Positions 15,366 through 24,545 are shown, numbered from the stretch's first letter. The stretch: 26,702 nt of DNA from an uncultured Bacillaceae bacterium (GCA_937983015.1 CALKAK010000041.1:1-26702), one strand, 5' to 3'. The notes: generated from the sequence alone by a model not told the origin. A program made the numbers and translations.

Positions 15366-15393
15366 TTGAACGGGTGGGCGATTCCTCTATAAT
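15366..15393 (+). promoter_or_regulatory. SigA-type promoter for acpP
   Basis: -35 TTGAAC (15366-15371), 16-base spacer, consensus -10 TATAAT (15388-15393). Starting within the -10, the ten-base unit AATAACTTGA is repeated twice in tandem without interruption (15391-15400 and 15401-15410). A separate promoter would let ACP be made at a higher level than the fab enzymes; no FapR-type box was seen here. Confidence 0.65.
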
Positions 15394-15426
15394 AACTTGA
15401 AATAACTTGAGGGGAGGTGATAAAAA

Positions 15427-15669
15427 ATGGCGGAAGATATTTTTGCAAAAGTGAAAGATATCATCGTTGACCGTCTTGGGGTCGATGAGGAAAAAGTAAC
15501 TCTAGAAGCAACATTCAGAGATGACCTGGATGCCGATTCCCTCGATGTGGTCGAACTCGTCATGGAATTGGAAGATGAATTCGGTCTGCAATTTCCCGAT
15601 GAGGATGCAGAAAAAATCCAAACTGTCGGAGATGCAGTGGAATACATAAAAAGCAAATTAAATGAATGA
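15427..15669 (+). CDS. acpP: Acyl carrier protein
   Basis: An 80-residue, very acidic carrier protein. The DADSLD motif holds S38, the serine that receives 4'-phosphopantetheine; the second helix VVELVMELEDEFG follows. Slightly longer than B. subtilis AcpA (77). A near-ideal ribosome-binding site GGGAGGTGA (15412-15420) lies 6 bases before the ATG, as expected for one of the most abundant proteins. Own promoter upstream and strong terminator downstream; genes on both sides agree with the B. subtilis order (fabG-acpA-rnc). Confidence 0.98.
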   Translation: MAEDIFAKVKDIIVDRLGVDEEKVTLEATFRDDLDADSLDVVELVMELEDEFGLQFPDEDAEKIQTVGDAVEYIKSKLNE

Positions 15670-15707
15670 TCGTTAATCGGCTTTTGTCATGACCTGTATT
15701 TTTTGCT

Positions 15708-15748
15708 ACACTTCACTTATACTGTTGAGATAAGTGAAGTGTTTTTTT
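15708..15748 (+). terminator. Rho-independent terminator after acpP
   Basis: Perfect 13-bp stem ACACTTCACTTAT (15708-15720)/ATAAGTGAAGTGT (15730-15742), 9-base loop, then a run of seven T (15742-15748). The strongest terminator in the window. Confidence 0.95.
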
Positions 15749-15814
15749 CTTCATGAAAAACCTATACGTAAGATTGATTTTCGTTTAAACTGAATGGTAT
15801 AAGAGGTGTGATGG

Positions 15815-16555
15815 ATGGATAAAAATCATCTCAACAATAATCTACACGAAGAAGATCAAGTATTTTACGGTTTTCAGGAAAAAATTGGCCTGAAATTTTC
15901 TAATATAAACCTGTTGAAACAAGCTTTCACCCATTCATCTTACGTTAACGAGCAGCGGGAAAGCGGAGAAGAGGATAACGAGCGACTCGAATTCCTCGGT
16001 GATGCTGTACTGGAGTTGGCCGTCTCTCATTATTTATTTCAAACCTATCCGGATATGGAAGAGGGCGAGATGACGAAATTGCGTGCGGCGATCGTCTGCG
16101 AACCTTCCCTTGTATCTTTCGCGGAAGAACTAGGATTCGGCCGGTTAATGCGTCTTGGTAAAGGGGAAGAATTAACCGGAGGGAGAAAACGTCCGGCGTT
16201 ACTCGCGGATGCATTCGAGGCATTCATCGGCGCGATTTATCTTGATCTAGGACTCGAACAAGTATTTTCCTTTTTACAGCAATATGTGTTCCCGAAAGTG
16301 AAAGCCGGGGCTTTTACCGCTTTGATGGATTACAAAAGCCAATTGCAGGAATATGTACAGCACGAAGGTTTGGGGAAAGTCGAGTATGAAATTATCGCCG
16401 AACGGGGCCCGGCTCATGAAAAAGAATTCTTCGCGGAAGTTCGCTTGAATGGGAAAACGTATGGCCAGGGCTCAGGAAAATCGAAAAAAGAAGCAGAACA
16501 ACAAGCAGCCCACATGGCACTGAAGAAATTAATGGGTAATAGGAACATGGTTTAG
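15815..16555 (+). CDS. rnc: Ribonuclease III
   Basis: A 246-residue double-strand-specific endoribonuclease that processes rRNA precursors and small cytoplasmic RNA. The catalytic domain (about 20-160) has the signature NERLEFLGDAVLEL (55-68, acidic E59/D63) and the second acidic motif LLADAFEAFIGAIYLD. A dsRNA-binding domain (about 172-240) contains DYKSQLQEYVQ, GPAHEKEF and GSGKSKKEAEQQAA. Length as in B. subtilis (249). ATG 15815 is used since GAGGTG (15803-15808) is 6 bases away. smc starts 10 bases after the stop. A TTGATT/TATAAG pair just upstream would start transcription at the ribosome-binding site and is not believed. Confidence 0.98.
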   Translation: MDKNHLNNNLHEEDQVFYGFQEKIGLKFSNINLLKQAFTHSSYVNEQRESGEEDNERLEFLGDAVLELAVSHYLFQTYPDMEEGEMTKLRAAIVCEPSLVSFAEELGFGRLMRLGKGEELTGGRKRPALLADAFEAFIGAIYLDLGLEQVFSFLQQYVFPKVKAGAFTALMDYKSQLQEYVQHEGLGKVEYEIIAERGPAHEKEFFAEVRLNGKTYGQGSGKSKKEAEQQAAHMALKKLMGNRNMV

Positions 16556-16565
16556 GGGGAACAAG

Positions 16566-19500
16566 ATGTTTCTCAAACGATTAGAAATTTACGGATTTAA
16601 ATCTTTCGCCGATCGGGTAACGATTGAATTCGACCGGGGGTTCACCGCTGTCGTCGGTCCAAATGGTAGCGGTAAAAGCAATATTACTGATGCGATCCGC
16701 TGGGTTTTAGGTGAACAGTCTGCTAAAACCTTACGTGGTGGAAAAATGGAAGATATCATTTTCGCGGGAAGTGACACCCGTAAGCCATTGAATTTTGCCG
16801 AAGTGACTTTAACGCTTGATAATAGCGATCATTTTTTACCCCTTGATTATGAAGAAATTTCCGTGACACGACGGGTTTATCGTTCTGGCGAAAGCGAATT
16901 TTTTATCAATAAACAATCATGCCGACTAAAGGATATCGTCGATTTATTTATGGACTCCGGTCTGGGAAAAGATGGTTTTTCCATCATCAGTCAAGGACGG
17001 GTCGATGAGATTTTAAACAGTAAACCGGAAGAACGGCGCGCCATTTTCGAAGAGGCGGCCGGTGTATTGAAATATAAAAAACGAAAAATAAAGGCGGAAG
17101 CCAATCTTGAGGAAACCGAAGAAAACTTAAACCGGGTGCGCGATATTCTCCATGAACTTGAGCAACAACTGGATCCGCTAAAAAAACAGGCCGCCACCGC
17201 CCGTGAATATATGGCGAAGAAAGAAGAACTGGAAAAATATGCGGTTGGCTTGATTGTTTATGAGATAGAAGATTTGCACGCCCGTTGGGAAGAAGCCCGT
17301 CAAAAAGTTGAACGATTAAGAGATCAAGAACTAGAACTGGCGACTGAAAAAGCAAAAGTTGAGGCAAGTTTGGCGCAAATCCGGGAAGAAATGGCCAGTC
17401 TCGATGATCAGGTGGACAAGCTCCAGACACAATTACTCGGTATGACCGAAGCTTTAGAGAAAAATGAGGGAAAAAAAGAGGTTTTACAAGAACGAAAGAA
17501 AAATACACTTGCGCAAATCGAATCTTTACAGCAATTAATCGCTGACGAAAAACGTCTTTATGAGGAGTTAGCACAAAAGAAAACCGAAGCCGCTCGCGAA
17601 CACGAACGCCTCGCTGCAAAACTTGAGGCGGAACGGAAGAAACTGGCGGAAAAAGAAGAGGAACTCGCTACGTATTCAGAAAACATCCAGGAGCGGATCG
17701 AATCGTTGAAAGCCGACTATATTGAATTCATGAATAAACTCGCCACGGCAAAAAATGAAAGCGAGCACCTGGGGCGGCAATTAGAACGCCTCAAGAACAT
17801 CCGCAAGGAGAAAAAACAGTCTGCAAAAACATTGGCGGAAGAACACGCAAGCGTTGTTTCGGCCAAAAATAAAGTCGCAAAAGAGTTACAGACGATCAAA
17901 GAACAACTCGAACGATTATTGAAAGAGATCGAGCATCAGGAAAAAGAACTTTCCGATTTAAAACGCGAATACGAAACGGATGAAAAAGCATATCACCGCA
18001 CCGTGCAAACGGAGCAGCAACTTCAATCCCGAATTGATTTGCTTGAAGAAATGACCGAAGATTATTCCGGTTTTTATCAAGGGGTTAAAGTCATTTTAAA
18101 AAATCGGAAGCGACTTTCCGGGATTGAGGGAGCGGTTGCTGAACTCATTCGTGTCGATCGAACTTATGAGAAAGCACTGGAAATCGCTCTGGGGGCCAGC
18201 TTGCAACATATCGTCGTAAAAACGGAAGCGGACGCCCGGAATGCCATTCAATTTTTAAAACAAACCCGCGCCGGGCGAGCGACATTCTTGCCTCTTGAAA
18301 CAATGCGCGGAAAAAAGATTCCGCATACGGTATTACAACTGGTCACAAACCATGCATCCTATGTGGGCCTGGCGAGCGACCTTGTGGAACACGATCCGAA
18401 ATATTCGAATATCATACATCACCTCTTAGGAAATGTGCTCATCAGTAAAACGCTCGCCGGTGCAAACGAAATGGCACGTATGCTCAACCACCGCTATCGC
18501 ATCGTCACCCTCGATGGGGATGTTGTCAACCCGGGGGGAGCGATGACCGGTGGAGCTACGAAGAACGATTCCGGCTCTCTTTTAGCGCGGAAAAATGAAC
18601 TGGAACGTTTGAAAAAGGAACTACATAGAACACGAGAATATAAGGAAAAACAGAAACAGAAACTCCGGGAAAAAAATGCGACCATCACACTAGCAACGAA
18701 AAAAATATTCGCGCTCCATGAACAGAAAGAAAAATACAATGAGCAGTTACAAGGATTGAAAGAACGTCTGCAAAGTATTTCCTGGCAGGAACAGACTATT
18801 AAAGAAAAACTGGATGCCTCGGTCCGCGAGGAAGCTACTTTCACCGAAGAAATTAGGACCTTACGAAACAAACAGGCGGAAAATGCCAACATTAAAAAGG
18901 AATTAGAGGAAAAAATCGCTAAAGTCGAAGAAGAAATCGCCACCTTAACAGAAAAGCTCCAAAAACATCAAACGGTTAAAGAAAATATTAAAGCCGATAT
19001 CCAATCACTAAGAATCGCGATAGCGAAAACCGAAGAACAGTTCCGTCATGCCCGAACAGAACTGGAACAGATCACAAACCAATATCGTGAACTGGAACGA
19101 GCAATTTCCGAGAATGAATCCCGTATGCGAAGTTATGAAAAGATCCTACGCGATGCAGAAATCGAAGAACAAGAAATGCACACCTTAAGCGATAAACAAA
19201 CCGCACAAAAAGAAGCGATCGTACAAGAAATTGCCCATCGTCGCAAAGAAAGAATGGCCCTTCAGCTAAAGCAAGAAGACATGGAACGGGAAGGGAAAGA
19301 ACTGGAGCGTCAACATAAAGAGATTGTCGACCAATTGAAAAAAGCGGAAGTCCAGATGAACCGCCTCGATGTCGAACTGGAGAATCGTCTGCAAACATTG
19401 TATGTCGATCATCAGATCACATATGAAGGGGCGAAGGAAAAATATTCCTTAACCATTCCCTATGAAGAAGCCAGGCAGAAAGCGGATGCCCTAAAAACGG

Positions 19501-20135
19501 CTCTCGACCGTCTCGGTGTCGTCAATCTCGGGGCGATCGATGAGTATGAGCGGATCCGTGAGCGTTATGAATTTTTAACGACACAAAAAGAGGATTTAGA
19601 AACGGCAAAAGACCAGTTATATCAGGTGATCCATGAAATGGATGAAGTGATGATCGATCGTTTCGGCACAACTTTCCAAGAGATTAGCCGTGAATTTACC
19701 GCGGTGTTTCGGAACCTATTCGGCGGGGGCCAGGCGCAATTACAATTAACCCATCCAGACGATTTGTTAAATACTGGCATTGAAATCATCGCCCAGCCGC
19801 CGGGGAAAAAATTACAAACGCTTGGACTCCTATCGGGTGGAGAACGGGCTTTAACCGCCATCGCCTTACTGTTTTCGATCTTGCGGGCACGACCGGTGCC
19901 GTTTTGCGTCCTTGACGAGGTAGAAGCAGCGCTTGATGAAGCGAATGTATATCGCTTCAGCCAGTACGTGAAAGCTTTTAGTGAAGAAACCCAGTTTATC
20001 GTCATCACCCACCGTAAGGGTACGATGGAAGAGGCGGATGTTCTGTACGGAATCACGATGCAGGAGTCCGGTGTTTCTAAATTGGTTTCGGTTCGACTGG
20101 AAGAAGTTGAAGAACATGTACAAATGAAAGCATGA
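16566..20135 (+). CDS. smc: Chromosome partition/condensation protein SMC
   Basis: A 1189-residue SMC ATPase that forms a ring-shaped homodimer with ScpA and ScpB to condense and segregate the chromosome. N-terminal head: Walker A GPNGSGKS (31-38) and the R-loop/Q-loop region DAIRWVLGEQSAK. Two long, charged coiled-coil arms flank a globular hinge (about 510-670) with SGFYQGVK, GRATFLPLE and the glycine-rich GDVVNPGGAMTGG. C-terminal head: ABC signature LSGGE (1089-1093) and Walker B VPFCVLDEVEAALDEANV. Length agrees with B. subtilis SMC (1186). AGGGGGAA precedes ATG 16566. Order rnc-smc-ftsY is conserved and the genes are probably co-transcribed. Confidence 0.99.
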   Translation: MFLKRLEIYGFKSFADRVTIEFDRGFTAVVGPNGSGKSNITDAIRWVLGEQSAKTLRGGKMEDIIFAGSDTRKPLNFAEVTLTLDNSDHFLPLDYEEISVTRRVYRSGESEFFINKQSCRLKDIVDLFMDSGLGKDGFSIISQGRVDEILNSKPEERRAIFEEAAGVLKYKKRKIKAEANLEETEENLNRVRDILHELEQQLDPLKKQAATAREYMAKKEELEKYAVGLIVYEIEDLHARWEEARQKVERLRDQELELATEKAKVEASLAQIREEMASLDDQVDKLQTQLLGMTEALEKNEGKKEVLQERKKNTLAQIESLQQLIADEKRLYEELAQKKTEAAREHERLAAKLEAERKKLAEKEEELATYSENIQERIESLKADYIEFMNKLATAKNESEHLGRQLERLKNIRKEKKQSAKTLAEEHASVVSAKNKVAKELQTIKEQLERLLKEIEHQEKELSDLKREYETDEKAYHRTVQTEQQLQSRIDLLEEMTEDYSGFYQGVKVILKNRKRLSGIEGAVAELIRVDRTYEKALEIALGASLQHIVVKTEADARNAIQFLKQTRAGRATFLPLETMRGKKIPHTVLQLVTNHASYVGLASDLVEHDPKYSNIIHHLLGNVLISKTLAGANEMARMLNHRYRIVTLDGDVVNPGGAMTGGATKNDSGSLLARKNELERLKKELHRTREYKEKQKQKLREKNATITLATKKIFALHEQKEKYNEQLQGLKERLQSISWQEQTIKEKLDASVREEATFTEEIRTLRNKQAENANIKKELEEKIAKVEEEIATLTEKLQKHQTVKENIKADIQSLRIAIAKTEEQFRHARTELEQITNQYRELERAISENESRMRSYEKILRDAEIEEQEMHTLSDKQTAQKEAIVQEIAHRRKERMALQLKQEDMEREGKELERQHKEIVDQLKKAEVQMNRLDVELENRLQTLYVDHQITYEGAKEKYSLTIPYEEARQKADALKTALDRLGVVNLGAIDEYERIRERYEFLTTQKEDLETAKDQLYQVIHEMDEVMIDRFGTTFQEISREFTAVFRNLFGGGQAQLQLTHPDDLLNTGIEIIAQPPGKKLQTLGLLSGGERALTAIALLFSILRARPVPFCVLDEVEAALDEANVYRFSQYVKAFSEETQFIVITHRKGTMEEADVLYGITMQESGVSKLVSVRLEEVEEHVQMKA

Positions 20136-20149
20136 GGAGTTGAAGGATC

Positions 20150-21130
20150 ATGAGTTTTTTTGAACGGCTGAAAGAAAAATGGTCTGGCAAGACTGATCGG
20201 GCAACAGAAAAATTCCGCGAGGGTCTCGCGAAAACTCGCCAAAACTTTTCCAGTAAAGTGAATGATCTGCTTGCCCGTTACCGGAAAGTCGATGAAGATT
20301 TTTTCATGGAATTAGAAGAAATTTTAATCGCCGCGGATGTCGGCTTTGATACGACACTGGAGCTTGTGGATGAATTGAAGATGGAAGTCAAACGCCGCAA
20401 AATTCAAGAACCGGAAATGATGCGGGAAGTGATCGTCGAAAAATTGGCGGAGATCTATGCGGGTGATGAGGAAGAACTAACACGGTTAAATATACGGGAA
20501 GATGACCTGACGGTGATTTTGTTCGTCGGAGTTAACGGGGTGGGGAAAACAACCACGATCGGAAAGTTGGCTCATAAATTTATGAAAGAAGGGAAAAAGG
20601 TTCTCCTTGCTGCAGGGGATACATTCCGCGCCGGTGCGATCGAACAGCTCGAAGTTTGGGGCGAGCGAGTGGGCTGTGATGTGATTAAACAAGAAGCTGG
20701 TACGGACCCTGCTGCGGTAATTTATGATGCGATTCAGGCAGCCCGCTCCCGCAAAGCCGATATCTTGCTTTGTGATACGGCTGGTCGCCTGCAAAACAAA
20801 GTCAATTTAATGAAAGAACTGGAAAAAATTAAACGGGTCATCAGCCGGGAAATACCCGGTGCTCCCCATGAAGTTCTGCTTGTTCTCGATGCCACAACCG
20901 GGCAGAATGCGCTCGTGCAGGCTAAACAGTTTAAAGAAGCGACGGATGTGACCGGCATCGTCTTGACGAAGTTAGATGGTACGGCGAAAGGTGGGATTGT
21001 GATCGCCATCCGTCGAGAATTAAATATTCCCGTGAAGTTCGTGGGACTCGGTGAACGATTGGACGATCTGCAAGAATTCGATCTCGACCAATATTTGTAC
21101 GGTTTGTTCGCCGGTTTCCAAGAAGCGTGA
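20150..21130 (+). CDS. ftsY: Signal recognition particle receptor FtsY
   Basis: A 326-residue SRP GTPase that docks ribosome-nascent chain complexes at the membrane. The N-terminal helical region is short and basic (MSFFERLKEKW…), without the long acidic A domain of E. coli FtsY. NG domain: VRYRKVDEDFF-like N helices, G1 GVNGVGKTT (127-135), DTFRAGAIEQLE, G3 DTAGR (209-213), G4 TKLD (273-276) and the closing GLGERLDDLQEF. Length matches B. subtilis (329). AAGGATC lies just before ATG 20150, 14 bases after smc. In B. subtilis ylxM and ffh follow directly; here a terminator follows instead. Confidence 0.98.
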   Translation: MSFFERLKEKWSGKTDRATEKFREGLAKTRQNFSSKVNDLLARYRKVDEDFFMELEEILIAADVGFDTTLELVDELKMEVKRRKIQEPEMMREVIVEKLAEIYAGDEEELTRLNIREDDLTVILFVGVNGVGKTTTIGKLAHKFMKEGKKVLLAAGDTFRAGAIEQLEVWGERVGCDVIKQEAGTDPAAVIYDAIQAARSRKADILLCDTAGRLQNKVNLMKELEKIKRVISREIPGAPHEVLLVLDATTGQNALVQAKQFKEATDVTGIVLTKLDGTAKGGIVIAIRRELNIPVKFVGLGERLDDLQEFDLDQYLYGLFAGFQEA

Positions 21131-21131
21131 C

Positions 21132-21164
21132 GGCTAGCCCGAAATTACGGGCTGCCCTTTTTTT
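21132..21164 (+). terminator. Rho-independent terminator after ftsY
   Basis: AGCCCG (21136-21141) pairs with CGGGCT (21148-21153) around loop AAATTA, extended by GGC (21132-21134)/GCC (21154-21156) across a single bulged T; a seven-T run follows (21158-21164). It starts two bases after the ftsY stop. Confidence 0.92.
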
Positions 21165-21198
21165 CTATGTTCTTTCGAAACATTCAGGAAATATTACG

Positions 21199-21226
21199 TG
21201 TAACGGCCTGAACGTACTTCCGTCTA
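21199..21226 (+). promoter_or_regulatory. ECF-sigma-type promoter of the envelope/ABC operon
   Basis: -35 TGTAAC (21199-21204), 16-base spacer, -10 CGTCTA (21221-21226). The AAC-type -35 and CGTC -10 are the hallmark of SigX/SigM/SigW-class promoters of Bacillus. The distance to the GTG start at 21260 (33 bases) suits a normal leader. An inverted repeat TTCAGG (21183-21188)/CCTGAA (21207-21212) surrounds the -35. No SigA-type alternative is visible here. Confidence 0.6.
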
Positions 21227-21259
21227 AATAGGTAGCGTTCACAAAAAGGAGGATGAACC

Positions 21260-23602
21260 GTGAAAAAATGCCTCAAATTTTTCTTTACCTTAGCGATCAT
21301 TTTTTTCTTGTGGCCGAACGCAAGCAAGGCCCAGGTTGAAATTCACATTACCCATGAGGCTGGTTTCGAAGGACAGGTAAAGACCGGTCGTAGTTACCCG
21401 CTTTTTGTTACGGTGACAAATGGGGGAACCGAACCGTTTAGCGGGGATCTCTTGATTCATTTTTCCGGCGAATTTACGGGTGCTCGTGTTATGTCCATTT
21501 ATCTTGATGGGGGTGAGAGTAGACGTTACACGACCATCCTCCCAGCATCTAGCGAAACCGATTATTTCAGTCCTCAGTTGGATGAGTCTTTTGTGTTATA
21601 TGAAGGCGCTTGGCAGAAAGGGAAGAAGATTGCATTCAGTGGCAATTCCCAGATGAATTTTACTTTAATTTCACAGGAGACGGTGACCGTAGGAATCCTG
21701 AGTGAAGAACCGGACCGGGTGGCCAGATTGAAAAGAATCTCCGAAGAAAATTACAGGTGGCATTATTTACAGGAGGATGTCCTTCCTGAAGATGCCCGCG
21801 GTCTGGAGTATTTTGATTATATGATCATCGATGAATATCCGCTCGCAGCCCTTTCGCAAGAACAGCAAGAGGCGCTCCTTACCTGGGTTCAAGCCGGTGG
21901 TACGTTGATCGTTGGTGCGACGGAGAATGCACGGCAAAAGTACGGAATTCTTTTTAATGAATTACCACTTCAAGAACAGGATCGCGAAACACTCGAGATT
22001 GTTTCACTTGGTGAAGAATTGACCGTTACGAATTTACCGGTGTGGACCGGAGCGATTCATGATGGTGAAATGATCGAGGAAAGTGAGGGAAGGCCGCTTG
22101 TTGTAAAAAAAGAGTTAGGAAGCGGGCAAATCATCCAGATGGCTTTTTCCATCGGGAGTGAACCGATCATTTCGCAAGAAGGCTTCCCGGAATGGTTCGC
22201 ATCATTTATCCCGTTCAAAAAAAGAATCATTCGTTATCCTGTAGAAAATCTGTACAACACGTTGTATTGGGATTTCGGGCGCTATAATGAATATTTTCCC
22301 GGTCCTAAAGTCACCCATATCCAATTAACTGGTATCCTGGTTCTATATTTAGTTTTGTTAGTCCCGGTGCTTTATTGGATTTTAAAACGGTTGGATCACC
22401 GGGAACACGCCTGGTGGCTCATCCCTGTCATTTCCCTCATTTGTTCAGGATTGATATTTTTTGTCGGTGCCAAAGACCGCCTGGCCCGGGCAAAAATGAA
22501 TGAGATGGGGATTTTTGTTAGTGAAAATGGTCGCTTACAAGGGTTCCATATCCTTTCGTTCCAATCCAATCGCGGTGGTGAATATGTTGTCCAAACGAAA
22601 GAAAGCGAGTATTTGCCAGTGCCCATCGGGACCCAGAGCAGTTTTCTCAATGAAAAAAGCAAGCTGGCTATTATTGAGGATGAACGTGATCATTTAGTAA
22701 TTGTTTATCCAGACATGGAATACTGGTCCATCCGATCATTAATAGGCGAAGCAGCAAAAACTGTAAACGGTTCATTCTCCGCTGAACTGTCTCTTTCCAA
22801 TCGAAAATTAACAGGGACGATTACGAATGAATTTCCTTATGATTTTAGTCAAGTTTTTATCTGGTCCGGCATAAATCAGTATGAACTCGGTCCTCTTGCA
22901 CAAGGTGATTCCATCGAAGTGGAGATTGATATCGAAGGAATGTTCTTGCGGTCACCGTTGATTAAAGATGTTTATCTGGAAATTCAGGGGAACGAAAACC
23001 GGCAAGAGATTGTCCAGAAAGCCTTGTTGTCGGGGAATATCCATCAACTGGCTTTCAACCATTCGCATCCGGTGATCGCCGGAATTACGACCGATGAAAT
23101 TATTGCGACGGAACTCGTCGGTGAAGATGCTGAAAGACAACGTGCATCTCTAATCCTTGTTCCATTTCAACCGCAAATCGCCCATGATGGGGACATCGTT
23201 CTCGATCATGACGAGTTACAAAAAGATTTCCGCTCTCTTTCTTCCACCAAATATGAAATGTATTTTACACATACTGGAGAATTCGAGATATTTGCCGAGC
23301 CTGGTGAGTATGAATTTATTTTTCAACTACCCGCGGGATTGGATCGCGAACGGTTGACGGTATCAAAAATCAATATTGCTCTACGTTCGCTCGCGCAACA
23401 TTCGATCTGGAATGCGAAAGAGAAAACTTTTGTCGGGATTACACCACAAGATGGACAGCGTATGGAAATCATGAAAGAAGCGGATGATTATGTTACCGAA
23501 AACGGGGAAATCATCATTCGGGTCACCATACAATCGCGAAATGATCCCACCCTCTTCTACCCGATGATACAATTGGAAGGGAGTGTCGCCAGAGATGATT
23601 GA
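21260..23602 (+). CDS. Exported membrane-anchored protein with amidotransferase-fold-like region, ABC-operon partner
   Basis: 780 residues, family not securely recognised. A signal peptide (basic KK, hydrophobic core to about residue 20, SKAQ cleavage region near 25) is followed by an extracellular beta-rich domain (about 26-140; LFVTVTNGGTEPFSGDLLIHF resembles NEW3/Ig-like modules). Residues about 145-310 resemble a class I glutamine-amidotransferase-like fold (FDYMIIDEYPL, LTWVQAGGTLIVGA) with no catalytic Cys in the usual place, so probably binding rather than catalytic. Two membrane segments (about 354-376 and 385-405) form a hairpin, then a long extracellular C-terminal part (about 407-780). 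GTG 21260 has AAAGGAGGA 6 bases upstream. The stop overlaps the next gene's start region. With the ATPase and permease it recalls GldA-GldF-GldG-type ABC systems in which an auxiliary protein has this fold; that is inference. Confidence 0.75.
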   Translation: MKKCLKFFFTLAIIFFLWPNASKAQVEIHITHEAGFEGQVKTGRSYPLFVTVTNGGTEPFSGDLLIHFSGEFTGARVMSIYLDGGESRRYTTILPASSETDYFSPQLDESFVLYEGAWQKGKKIAFSGNSQMNFTLISQETVTVGILSEEPDRVARLKRISEENYRWHYLQEDVLPEDARGLEYFDYMIIDEYPLAALSQEQQEALLTWVQAGGTLIVGATENARQKYGILFNELPLQEQDRETLEIVSLGEELTVTNLPVWTGAIHDGEMIEESEGRPLVVKKELGSGQIIQMAFSIGSEPIISQEGFPEWFASFIPFKKRIIRYPVENLYNTLYWDFGRYNEYFPGPKVTHIQLTGILVLYLVLLVPVLYWILKRLDHREHAWWLIPVISLICSGLIFFVGAKDRLARAKMNEMGIFVSENGRLQGFHILSFQSNRGGEYVVQTKESEYLPVPIGTQSSFLNEKSKLAIIEDERDHLVIVYPDMEYWSIRSLIGEAAKTVNGSFSAELSLSNRKLTGTITNEFPYDFSQVFIWSGINQYELGPLAQGDSIEVEIDIEGMFLRSPLIKDVYLEIQGNENRQEIVQKALLSGNIHQLAFNHSHPVIAGITTDEIIATELVGEDAERQRASLILVPFQPQIAHDGDIVLDHDELQKDFRSLSSTKYEMYFTHTGEFEIFAEPGEYEFIFQLPAGLDRERLTVSKINIALRSLAQHSIWNAKEKTFVGITPQDGQRMEIMKEADDYVTENGEIIIRVTIQSRNDPTLFYPMIQLEGSVARDD

Positions 23603-24545
23603 AATCAAAAATTTAACGAAACGATACGGAACTTTTACGGCTCTTGATGCGTTAACGCTTACGATAGAACGCGGAACGGTTTTTGGGTTCGTCGGACCCA
23701 ATGGTGCGGGGAAAACTACAACCTTTTCCATCCTGGCGACATTGATCCCGCCCACCGCTGGCGATGCCCTAATCGACGGCTTCAGTGTAGTTCGAGATGC
23801 GAAACAGGTCCGCCAACGAATCGGCTATATGCCGGATTTTTTCGGAGTATACGATCAGTTTAAAACAAAGGAGTACCTGGATTTTTATGGTGCAAGTTAC
23901 GGAATCCCCGCCCGCGAGCGGGAACGCCTGATCCCGCAACTACTCGAACTCGTTCGCCTTTCTGATAAAATCGATACTTACGTCGATTTACTTTCTCGGG
24001 GGATGAAACAGAGATTATGCCTTGCCCGCTCATTGATTCACGATCCGGAGGTATTAATTTTAGATGAACCGGCATCGGGGCTTGATCCCCGGGCACGAAT
24101 CGAAATGCGAGAGATCATTAAAGAACTGAAAAATATGGGGAAAACAATTTTAATCTCCTCCCATATTTTGCCGGAATTAAGCGTGATGTGTGATGAACTT
24201 TGTATCATTGACCGCGGCAAATTGATCACCCATGATTCCGTGCAGGCGATCCTGAATCAACTCAAACCGGAACGAGTTTTAGCGGTCCGGGTAAAAGATC
24301 GCTTTGCTGAGACGATTCGATTTTTTGAAGATGATCCGCACGTCTCCCTCGTAGCGAGAAATCCAGAAAATAACAGTTTGACCTTTCAATTCCGCGGTGA
24401 TGTGGATGCGCAGGTTGCCTTGCTTAAAAAGGCCATTTTAGCTGATTTACCAATTATCAGTTTTCAGGAAGAAAAAACAAAAATGGAAGATGTCTTTATG
24501 GAATTATTGCAGGAGGTGGATGACGGTGCGGAATCGCTTCAATAA
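23595..24545 (+). CDS. ABC transporter ATP-binding protein
   Basis: A 316-residue nucleotide-binding subunit. Walker A GPNGAGKTT (34-42), Q-loop region IGYMPDFFGVY, signature LSRGM (133-137; an R replaces the second G of LSGGQ, common in this ABC-2 branch), Walker B VLILDEPASGLDPR with D157 and E158, and the switch histidine in ILISSHILPE. The C-terminal part (about 215-316) is the extra domain typical of ABC-2 exporters of the CcmA/NatA/YhaQ type. ATG 23595 is chosen; GTG 23583 lies within the likely ribosome-binding site GAAGGGAG, which is itself somewhat far (11 bases). It overlaps the upstream gene by 8 bases and the permease by 20, so the three are coupled. Substrate unknown. Confidence 0.93.
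   Translation: MIEIKNLTKRYGTFTALDALTLTIERGTVFGFVGPNGAGKTTTFSILATLIPPTAGDALIDGFSVVRDAKQVRQRIGYMPDFFGVYDQFKTKEYLDFYGASYGIPARERERLIPQLLELVRLSDKIDTYVDLLSRGMKQRLCLARSLIHDPEVLILDEPASGLDPRARIEMREIIKELKNMGKTILISSHILPELSVMCDELCIIDRGKLITHDSVQAILNQLKPERVLAVRVKDRFAETIRFFEDDPHVSLVARNPENNSLTFQFRGDVDAQVALLKKAILADLPIISFQEEKTKMEDVFMELLQEVDDGAESLQ

Noticed and set aside
15357..15379. Hairpin GCCC…GGGC between fabG and acpP as a terminator
   Set aside because: The stem is interrupted by a bulge and has no T tract; it overlaps the acpP -35 and is probably incidental.
15774..15803. Promoter TTGATT-18-TATAAG for rnc
   Set aside because: It would start transcription at the rnc ribosome-binding site, leaving almost no leader.
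16987..17619. Minus-strand open frame of 210 codons inside smc
   Set aside because: Shadow of the charged coiled-coil coding of smc; no ribosome-binding site and no protein-like motifs.
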